A DNA stretch of 27,396 bases from Anaerolineaceae bacterium UBA2274 (lineage in GTDB: Bacteria; Chloroflexota; Anaerolineae; Anaerolineales; Anaerolineaceae). The notes under the pieces were generated by a model, which did no database searches, had not been told where the DNA came from, and worked only from the letters and a program-made list of their open reading frames with translations. Of the stretch, positions 21,195-27,396 are shown one piece after another. The DNA lies in assembly GCA_002347705.1 (NCBI GenBank), contig DDWY01000059.1, positions 1 through 27,396 of the forward strand. Reading direction: 5' to 3'. Each line of letters starts with the position of its first letter. Position 1 is the first letter of the stretch. The position numbers and the translations under genes were made by a program.

Positions 21195-24020
21195 ATGCCC
21201 AAAATTCTATATCTGCTCGACGGTCACGCGATTGCATACCGTGCTTACTTTGCCTTGACTTCCGGAGGTTCCACCCGCTGGGCAACCAGCTCCGGTGAGC
21301 CTACCGCCGGCGTCTACGGCTTTGCCAGCATGCTGCTGAAATTGCTCGAGCAAGAGGAGCCTGATTACCTTGCTGTTTCCTTCGATACCGGAAAAACCTT
21401 TCGTCACGAGATGTACCCCGAATATAAGGGCACCCGTGCCAAAATGCCGGATGACCTGCGCGGGCAAATCGAACGCATCCGTGAAATGGTGGACAGCTTC
21501 AACATTCCGCGCGTCGAAGTGGAGAATTACGAGGCAGATGACGTCATTGGCAGCCTCGCCACCTGGGCAAGCGCCAAGCAAGGATTGGGCGTCAAGATCA
21601 TCACCGGCGACCGCGATTTGCTGCAATTGGTGAACAACCGCATCGTGGTTTCCCTGCCCAACAAAAGCGGCTCAAATGAGGATTACTTTCCAGAGGATGT
21701 TGAATCCAAGCTGGGCGTTTTGCCGGAACAGGTCGTGGACTACAAAGCGCTGCGCGGCGACCCTTCGGATAACATCCCTGGCGTGAGGGGTGTGGGCGAG
21801 AAGACTGCCGTGAAGTTAATCCATAAATACGACAACCTGGATAATATCTATGCCCACCTCGAAGAGATCACTGGAAAAGCCGGAAAAGATCTGGCAGCAG
21901 GCAAGGATGCCGCCTACCTAAGCCAGGATTTGGCGCGCATCCGCACTGATCTGCCGGTCACGCTCGACCTCGAACAGGCAAAACCAGATCGTTTTGATCC
22001 CCTTGCCGTGGAGAAGCTATTCCACGAGCTTGAGTTCCGCACGCTGACCCAGCGTTTGAAAAAGCTCAATCAGCGGCTCAAACCTTCGCTGAACCCTCAA
22101 GCAGAGCAGGGAAACCTCTTTGGCAGTGAACCCGCTGCAGCAGAACCTGAACCGACAGAGCCGCTTGATACGGAATTTGAAACCGTCATCGTAGACAGCC
22201 CTGAGAAGTTGAAAGCCTGCGTGACTGACCTCAAAAAAGCCCCGATGATCGCTTTCGACACCGAAACCACCGGGGTCAATCCGCTTCAGGACCAACTGGT
22301 TGGTATTTCGCTGGCAGGCAGCCCGGAAAAAGGCTACTACATCCCACTTGGGCACGACAAAGGCCAACAGCTGCCATTGGAAGAAGCACTCTCGGCCTTG
22401 AAACCACTTCTGATTGACCCAAAAATCGGCAAAGTGGCACACAATGCCAAGTACGATCTGTTAGTACTGCGCCAGGTGGGGATCGAAGTCAGCCCGATCA
22501 CCTTCGATACTATGATTGCCGAGTGGCTGATCACCCCCAACTCGCGCCACCTGGGTCTGAAAGCCTTGGCCTGGGTACGGCTCGGGGTGGAAATGACCCT
22601 GATCGAGACTCTGATTGGCAAAGGCAAGAGCCAGATCACCATGGCACAGGTGCCCATCGCCAAAGCAGCGCCCTATGCCGCTGCTGATGCCGTCATGACC
22701 CTGCGGCTGGTACCGCTCTTGGAAGCTGACCTGCAAGACCACGGCGTGGAGAAACTCAACCGGGATATCGAGGTCAAACTCATCCCGATCCTGGCAGACA
22801 TGGAAGAGGCTGGCATCCTTTTGGATCTGCCGCTATTCGAACAGTTCTCACATGAACTCAGGCAGGAGATCCACAAGCTTGAGCAGGCAATTTACCAACA
22901 GGCTGGCGAAGAATTCAACATCAACTCCACCCAAAAGCTTTCCGATGTGCTCTTCAAGAAACTGGCGCTTGACCCGCCAGACGTCACCAAAAAGACCAGC
23001 AGCGGAAAGTTTTCCACTGCCGCAGACGTATTGGAAGAGATGAAGGGCATCCATCCGATCATTGACCTGGTTTTGAACTACCGCGAACTGACCAAGCTGC
23101 AATCCACCTATGTGGAAGCACTGCCGCAGGAGGTGAACCCCAAAACCGGGCGGGTGCACACCACCTTTAACCAGACGGGCACCGTCACAGGGCGCATAGC
23201 CTCGCAAAACCCAAACCTGCAAAACATCCCCACCCGCACCGAGCTTGGTCGCAAAGTTCGGCAGGGATTCATTGCCGCGCCCGGAAAAAAACTGCTGGCA
23301 GTGGACTACTCACAGATTGAACTGCGGATCGTGGCGCATATCGCCCAAGATAAGGCCATGATGGATGCCTTCCACAAGGGTTTGGATATCCACGCCGCCA
23401 CTGCCGCCGCAATCGAGGATGTGCCGATCGAGCAGGTAACCAAGCAGCAGCGCCGCCATGCCAAAGCCATCAATTTTGGGCTGATTTACGGAATGAGCCC
23501 CTTCGGTCTGACCCGCACCACCGATCTGACCCTGGCAGAAGCGGAGAACTTCGTCAAGGAATACTTCAAGGAATTCCCTGGAGTAAAAGCCTGGTTGGAT
23601 AATACCCGCGTTGAAGCCGCCCAAACTGGCAGCGTCTCCACGCTGCTCGGACGCAAACGCTACTTCCCAAATCTAAAAGCTGGCACAAACTATGTGATGC
23701 GCCAAAGGGAAGAGCGTGAAGCAATCAACGCGCCTGTGCAGGGCACTGCTGCCGATATCATCAAAATTGCCATGGTGCGTTTGCCGGAGGTCCTGCGCAA
23801 GGCGGGGCTGAAGACGCAGATGCTGCTGCAGGTGCATGATGAATTGATCTTTGAAGTGCCTGACGCGGAGATTGAAAAGACGATGAAGGTCGTGAAAGAC
23901 GTGATGGAAAACGCCCTGGAGCTTTCCGTTCCATTGGTGACCGAAGCCCGGCTTGGCAGCAATTGGGGCGAGCTGGAGAAGGTGGACGAGGAACCGGTGA
24001 TTTTGGACCTCGAAGGGTGA
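21195..24020 (+). CDS. polA: DNA polymerase I with intact proofreading domain
   Basis: The repair and Okazaki-fragment-processing polymerase. The 941-aa protein has all three domains. The FEN1-like 5'-3' nuclease (about 1-300) shows LLDGHAIAYRAYFAL, AVSFDTGKTFRHEMYPEYKG, YEADDVIG and the helix-hairpin-helix GVRGVGEKTAVKL. The 3'-5' exonuclease (about 335-520) keeps the DTET motif in FDTETTGVNP, HNAKYDLLVL and YAAADAVMTL, so proofreading is probably active, unlike in many thermophile PolI enzymes. The polymerase domain has motif A DYSQIELRI, motif B RRHAKAINFGLIYGMSPFGL and motif C QVHDELIFEV. The frame is open from 21012, but AAAGAGGTG before ATG 21195 fixes the start at MPKILYLLDG. Confidence 0.97.
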   Translation: MPKILYLLDGHAIAYRAYFALTSGGSTRWATSSGEPTAGVYGFASMLLKLLEQEEPDYLAVSFDTGKTFRHEMYPEYKGTRAKMPDDLRGQIERIREMVDSFNIPRVEVENYEADDVIGSLATWASAKQGLGVKIITGDRDLLQLVNNRIVVSLPNKSGSNEDYFPEDVESKLGVLPEQVVDYKALRGDPSDNIPGVRGVGEKTAVKLIHKYDNLDNIYAHLEEITGKAGKDLAAGKDAAYLSQDLARIRTDLPVTLDLEQAKPDRFDPLAVEKLFHELEFRTLTQRLKKLNQRLKPSLNPQAEQGNLFGSEPAAAEPEPTEPLDTEFETVIVDSPEKLKACVTDLKKAPMIAFDTETTGVNPLQDQLVGISLAGSPEKGYYIPLGHDKGQQLPLEEALSALKPLLIDPKIGKVAHNAKYDLLVLRQVGIEVSPITFDTMIAEWLITPNSRHLGLKALAWVRLGVEMTLIETLIGKGKSQITMAQVPIAKAAPYAAADAVMTLRLVPLLEADLQDHGVEKLNRDIEVKLIPILADMEEAGILLDLPLFEQFSHELRQEIHKLEQAIYQQAGEEFNINSTQKLSDVLFKKLALDPPDVTKKTSSGKFSTAADVLEEMKGIHPIIDLVLNYRELTKLQSTYVEALPQEVNPKTGRVHTTFNQTGTVTGRIASQNPNLQNIPTRTELGRKVRQGFIAAPGKKLLAVDYSQIELRIVAHIAQDKAMMDAFHKGLDIHAATAAAIEDVPIEQVTKQQRRHAKAINFGLIYGMSPFGLTRTTDLTLAEAENFVKEYFKEFPGVKAWLDNTRVEAAQTGSVSTLLGRKRYFPNLKAGTNYVMRQREEREAINAPVQGTAADIIKIAMVRLPEVLRKAGLKTQMLLQVHDELIFEVPDAEIEKTMKVVKDVMENALELSVPLVTEARLGSNWGELEKVDEEPVILDLEG

Positions 24021-24034
24021 TGGAAGCTGGTTTC

Positions 24035-24053
24035 CAAGCCAACTATCGGCTTG
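24035..24053 (+). terminator. Weak hairpin after polA
   Basis: CAAGCC (24035-24040) and GGCTTG (24048-24053) form a perfect 6-bp stem 15 bp after the stop. A GAAAAGG tail replaces the usual T-run, so termination is uncertain. Confidence 0.3.
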
Positions 24054-24117
24054 AAAAGGTGTGACCAATTTCATGGTTTTCCATTAGGTTCCTGAAGGAT
24101 GTGGCTTCGAGGATCTT

Positions 24118-25107
24118 TCTGTCATTGCGAACCCCCGTTATCGGGTCTCAAAATTCAGTAGTTGATAGAAAGGGGGTGTGGCAATCTCTCTTTTGTTCTT
24201 TGGCAGACTTGACACAGGAGATCGCCACGTCGCTTTGCTCCTCGCGATGACAGACAGTCTGTCATTGCGAACCTCTTTTGTGACACGTAGTGTGCTATTT
24301 TGCAAGCAATCTAAAATCTGTGGTGACCAACAACACTAGAGGAAGCGGAATCAAGTTCATTACATGCGAGGCAGATTTGATTCAGGTGTAATCGTGAACC
24401 TTTGAGGGTGCGTGAGGTTGAGAGTTTAGATCGCTTCGTTCCTCGCGATGACAGACAATCTGTCATTGCGAACCTCTTTTGTGACACGTAGTGTGCTATT
24501 TCGCAAGCAATCTAAAATCTGGGTAGATCAAGAACACCAGAGGAGGTAGAAAACTTTTCTTATGTGCGAGGTACACCTAATTCAGTTTTGCTTGTGAACC
24601 ATTGATGGTGCGTGAGGTCGAAAGTTTAGATCGCTTCCTCCCTCGCGATGACAGTAAACCTGTCATTGCGAACCCCCGTTATTGGGTCTCAAAATTCAGT
24701 AGTTGATAGAAAGGGGGTGTGGCAATCTCTCTTTTGTTCTTTGGTAGATATTGAAATACGAGATCGCCACGTCGCTTTGCTCCTCGCGATGACAGATTCA
24801 GATTATCGTGAACATTTGAGAGCGCTTGACGACAAGAGTCTAGACTGCTCCATTCCTCGCGATGACAACAAATCTGTCATTGCGAACCTCTGTTGTGACA
24901 CGTAGTGTGCTATTTCGCAAGCAATCTAAAATCTGGGTAAACCGAAAACATCCGAGGTGGGAATCTCTCTTTTGTTCTTTGGTAGACATTGAAAGACGAG
25001 ATCGCCACGTCGCTTTGCTCCTCGCGATGACAGATTTTTGACATCATGAACCGCTGAGATTCCTTAAGGTTGAAAGCTTAGATCGCTTCGTCCCTCGCGA
25101 TGACAGA
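24118..25107. repeat. Repeat array B: two unit types and a chimera between polA and dnaA
   Basis: Units open with TCTGTCATTGCGAAC and close with CTCGCGATGACAGA. Type I (24118-24254 and 24659-24796, about 137 bp) contains ACCCCCGTTAT, AAAATTCAGTAGTTGATAG and GGCAATCTCTC. Type II (24258-24455 and 24459-24654, about 197 bp) contains TGTGACACGTAGTGTGCTAT and GCAAGCAATCTAAAATCTG. Unit 24873-25034 joins a type II left half to a type I right half near 24958. Solo right halves lie at about 24800-24868 and 25040-25107. The family is the same as in array A, by its termini. No credible gene lies in 24021-25118. Confidence 0.88.
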
Positions 25108-25118
25108 AGAATCCCCAA

Positions 25119-26468
25119 CTACGCGGGCACGTAGTGGCTGTTGAGTTTCTCGCGTAGCTGCGACACCTGGCGGCGCATGCGGTCGTCGCTTTCCATCATA
25201 TCTGCCACCCTGTTGCATGCATACATCACGGTGGTATGATCGCGTCCGCCAAGTTCCTGCCCGATGCGCGGCAATGAGATTCCCCCATCCTCTCGCAGCA
25301 AATACATAGCCACCTGGCGCGGCAGTGCCACATCGCGTGAGCGATTCTTGCTGGTAAGGCTGTCCTTGGTGGTGCCGAAGAAGTCTGCCACCACATCCAC
25401 CACATAAGCCGGCGTCAGGCTGGTCCTTTGTGGCAAATAGTCCGTAAGGGCGTGTTTTGCCAGATCCAAGGTCAGTTTCTGCCCGCTAAGATCGGCATAA
25501 GCGTTCACACGGTTCCAGGCACCTTCAAGCTCCCGAACGTTGGTGGGAATGGCTCTGGCAATCGTCTCCATCACATCCAATGGGACATCTCTGCTAGCTT
25601 TTTCAGCTTTACTGCGCAGGATGGCAAGGCGCGTCTCATAATCTGGCGCTTGCATGTCCACCGTCAGACCCCACTCAAAGCGCGAGCGCAGGCGTTCCTC
25701 CAGGGTGGCCATCGCCTTGGGTGAACGGTCGGAAGTGATCACAATCTGTTTGTTCTGCCCATGCAGGGCATTGAAGGTGTGGAAAAATTCTTCCTGGGTG
25801 CTGTCTTTGCCCGCGATAAATTGAATATCATCGATCAGGAGCACATCCACCTGGCGGTATTTTTCGCGGAACGCCGGGGTTGTTTTGTGGCGGATGGCAT
25901 CGATCAGATCGTTGGTGAATTCTTCCGATGAGACGTAAAGAACAACTTTACCCTGCTTGACAACCTCGTTGCCTATCGCGTGCAGGATGTGGGTTTTGCC
26001 CAAGCCAACGCCGCTGTAGATGAAAAGCGGATTATAAGCCCGGGCTGGATTCTCAGCTACAGCCATGCTGGCGGCCTGTGCCAGGCGGTTTGCCGCACCC
26101 ACCACAAAGTTATCGAAGCGGTAATGCGGATTGAGATGCGTGTCGAATGTGTTGGGCTCCACCACTTCCACCCTTCTGGGAGCCCGAACACTTTGCTCTT
26201 CCACCACCGGAGCCGGCGCAGACCAGACTTTGAATTCCACATTCACCTGGCGCGCCATTATGCCCGACAGTTTATTAGTAATGATGCTCTTCAGGCGGCT
26301 TTCGAGCCAATCACAGGCGTAGGCATTGCTGGCACCAAGGGCAAAAGTTCCTGATCCTTCCTCGTAGGAGATCAGTTGTGTGTTCCGAACCCAGGTGTCA
26401 AAGTTCGCCTTTGAGAGGTCCATTTGCAATTGTCCGATTGTTGCCTGCCATGCCTGGTGAGCATTCAT
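25119..26468 (-). CDS. dnaA: Chromosomal replication initiator protein DnaA
   Basis: The AAA+ ATPase that binds DnaA boxes and opens the replication origin. The 449-aa protein has domain I at the N-terminus (AWQATIGQLQMDLSKANFDT), a short domain II linker (about 85-108, FKVWSAPAPVVEEQ), the AAA+ domain with Walker A GVGLGKTHILHAIGN, Walker B VLLIDDIQFI and sensor ITSDRSPKAM, and domain IV with the DNA-binding signature GGRDHTTVMYACNRV. An ATG at 26474 is also in frame, but AAGGGAG lies only one base from it and seven from ATG 26468, which is preferred. dnaN and recF are not adjacent; polA converges from the other side across array B. Confidence 0.97.
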   Translation of the reverse strand: MNAHQAWQATIGQLQMDLSKANFDTWVRNTQLISYEEGSGTFALGASNAYACDWLESRLKSIITNKLSGIMARQVNVEFKVWSAPAPVVEEQSVRAPRRVEVVEPNTFDTHLNPHYRFDNFVVGAANRLAQAASMAVAENPARAYNPLFIYSGVGLGKTHILHAIGNEVVKQGKVVLYVSSEEFTNDLIDAIRHKTTPAFREKYRQVDVLLIDDIQFIAGKDSTQEEFFHTFNALHGQNKQIVITSDRSPKAMATLEERLRSRFEWGLTVDMQAPDYETRLAILRSKAEKASRDVPLDVMETIARAIPTNVRELEGAWNRVNAYADLSGQKLTLDLAKHALTDYLPQRTSLTPAYVVDVVADFFGTTKDSLTSKNRSRDVALPRQVAMYLLREDGGISLPRIGQELGGRDHTTVMYACNRVADMMESDDRMRRQVSQLREKLNSHYVPA

Positions 26469-26905
26469 GGGCATTCTCCCTTCCCGTTTCCTATGGGGGA
26501 TTGTGATTGGTCAATGTTAAACTGAGCGATCCGATTACCTCTAAATTCGCATCACTTGTGAGCTTTACTAATTTGTCTTGCTCAGTGAGTAACAAGATTC
26601 TAACACTCAACAACAGGGTTTCAGGTTTTTAGTCTTAAAGATTAACGATTTTTTAAGATTCAGAATTCTCTTGCCTTTTTCATCATCAGGTCTGGTTCAA
26701 TACCTGTTCGGAAAGAAATCCACCTGCCACTAATTAGCAGGCACTCTACCTCTCTTTTACCCCCATATATGGGTATAGGAGGCTGAATTCATGATAAATT
26801 ACCAATAGATAGGCATAATAATTTCCATCAAAATCACCGCGAAAAATGCTCAAAAAATCGGATAGTGATTCCAGAATCGGAATCAGTCTTTTAAGAATCG
26901 AAAGA
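26469..26905. other. dnaA upstream spacer with several palindromes, no gene
   Basis: This 437-bp AT-rich stretch holds no credible coding region and no DnaA box matching TTATNCACA. It does hold TCTTAAA (26633-26639) / TTTAAGA (26652-26658), a perfect 12-bp palindrome CCCATATATGGG (26762-26773), and CCTGC/GCAGG around 26723-26741. The dnaA promoter must lie here but no clear -35/-10 pair was seen on the minus strand. Confidence 0.5.
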
Positions 26906-26907
26906 CT
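26867..26907 (-). terminator. Tandem hairpins at the 3' end of the FAD oxidoreductase gene
   Basis: On the minus strand, AGTCTTT/AAAGACT (arms 26901-26907 and 26885-26891) overlaps the stop codon, and GATTCC/GGAATC (arms 26879-26884 and 26867-26872) follows. A run of six T comes about 9 bases later (A-run at about 26851-26857 on the plus strand). Termination is plausible but not canonical. Confidence 0.35.
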
Positions 26908-27396
26908 ACACGATATCCACGCTTTTCTCAACATGCATCAATTTTGCGGCTCGCCGACCAATCTCCACGGCAAAGTTCGTGCCGCGATCCCATGGGTACA
27001 CCTGGCTCATGCTGGCAAAAAACAGACCGGGTATGGGCGTCTCAATTGCCGGGATATTGGCAGAATGGTTTGGCAGCGGAATGGGCTGAGCGTAAGCCGT
27101 TTTGGAGACCCAGATCTTGTTGACCCAATCCCGATTAAAGTCAGGGTTGATTTTCTTCAGGTGCGGGAGGAATTCATCCGCCAGTTCAGCATCGCTCTTG
27201 TTGAAGTTGGGATGGTCGGTTTCGAGATAGTCGCCAATGTAGAGGATGTGATCTCCGCCGAAGTACTCCGGCTTGAGGAAGTTCGTGTGCTCCACCAAAG
27301 AAAGGAAGGGATAGCCGGCTTGTTTGGGGATGTTGTACCAGTAGTAGCCTTGCGGGGAAAGCGGGTGCTTAATGGAAACGGTCATCACCACCGCTC
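26906..27396 (-). CDS. FAD-dependent oxidoreductase (amine oxidase-like), C-terminal part, cut by the window edge
   Basis: The visible 163 codons are the C-terminal part of a flavoprotein oxidoreductase of the amine oxidase / protoporphyrinogen oxidase-like superfamily. The frame stays open to the end of the window, so the N-terminal FAD-binding Rossmann domain lies outside. The closing segment GLFFASMSQVYPWDRGTNFAVEIGRRAAKLM is the typical final FAD-contacting region, with a helix that packs on the flavin. YFGGDHILYIGDYLETDHPN belongs to the substrate-side sheet. The substrate cannot be told from this part. Tandem hairpins lie at the stop codon. Confidence 0.78.
   Translation of the reverse strand, partial: AVVMTVSIKHPLSPQGYYWYNIPKQAGYPFLSLVEHTNFLKPEYFGGDHILYIGDYLETDHPNFNKSDAELADEFLPHLKKINPDFNRDWVNKIWVSKTAYAQPIPLPNHSANIPAIETPIPGLFFASMSQVYPWDRGTNFAVEIGRRAAKLMHVEKSVDIV

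Noticed and set aside
24118..25107. CRISPR array
   Set aside because: Repeat units are about 137-200 bp, internally palindromic and bounded by inverted termini; there are no short direct repeats with unique 30-40 bp spacers and no cas genes.
26469..26905. Origin of replication upstream of dnaA
   Set aside because: The spacer is AT-rich with palindromes, but no cluster of TTATNCACA-type boxes is present; the nearest match (two mismatches, about 26911-26919) is inside the neighbouring gene.
26746..26934. 62-aa minus-strand open frame beside the FAD oxidoreductase
   Set aside because: It overlaps the oxidoreductase 3' end and its hairpins, and its composition is simple hydrophobic/AT-driven.

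Overview
The window reads as chromosomal DNA of a Chloroflexota bacterium, most likely class Anaerolineae. This is inferred from three things: the character of the housekeeping proteins (a YvcK protein with an N-terminal membrane anchor, a separate dnaA, a T-box upstream of pheST), a pair of lipoproteins with NBR1-type Ig-like domains, and intergenic space full of palindromic repeats. No phage, transposase, CRISPR or rRNA/tRNA gene was found. Most genes are well-formed core metabolism or information-processing genes. The unusual material lies mainly between them.

Layout, left to right. (1) 1-2545: panB followed 11 bp later by an unrecognised 423-aa protein, closed by a strong terminator; a palindrome sits at the predicted panB transcription start. 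(2) 2546-4087: a SAM methyltransferase flanked by repeat elements (a 178-bp multi-hairpin element, a GTAGGGTGGG inverted repeat and a 71-bp direct repeat). (3) 4088-6870: a GH13 alpha-amylase (minus) and yvcK (plus) diverge from overlapping promoters; yvcK appears to be leaderless. (4) 6871-13785: a lower-glycolysis block, gap-pgk, then two secreted NBR1-Ig lipoproteins, a 1.3-kb repeat array and tpiA. (5) 13786-18049: a phenylalanine T-box riboswitch controlling pheS-pheT and a small DsrE/YedF-like protein. (6) 18050-20442: a long hairpin, then a nicotinate phosphoribosyltransferase and a YgiD-type extradiol dioxygenase, both on the minus strand. (7) 20443-24020: a short unknown gene followed by a full-length proofreading DNA polymerase I. 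(8) 24021-25118: a second repeat array between the convergent polA and dnaA. (9) 25119-27396: dnaA (minus), a 437-bp spacer, and the 3' end of an FAD-dependent oxidoreductase cut by the window edge.

Functional logic: yvcK, gap, pgk, tpiA and a maltodextrin-type hydrolase together form a central-carbon neighbourhood. The gap promoter carries a duplicated palindromic motif and a 5'UTR hairpin with a GNRA-type loop. pheST is regulated by uncharged tRNA-Phe through a complete T-box with its own consensus promoter.

The best candidate for something undescribed is the mosaic repeat family in the two arrays. Its units are about 137-200 bp, bounded by the imperfect inverted repeat TCTGTCATTGCGA. They occur as tandem full units, solo right halves and one chimera, and in the first array the left terminus is repeatedly split by the same 18-bp insert. 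No transposase is present, so these look like non-autonomous or recombination-amplified elements.
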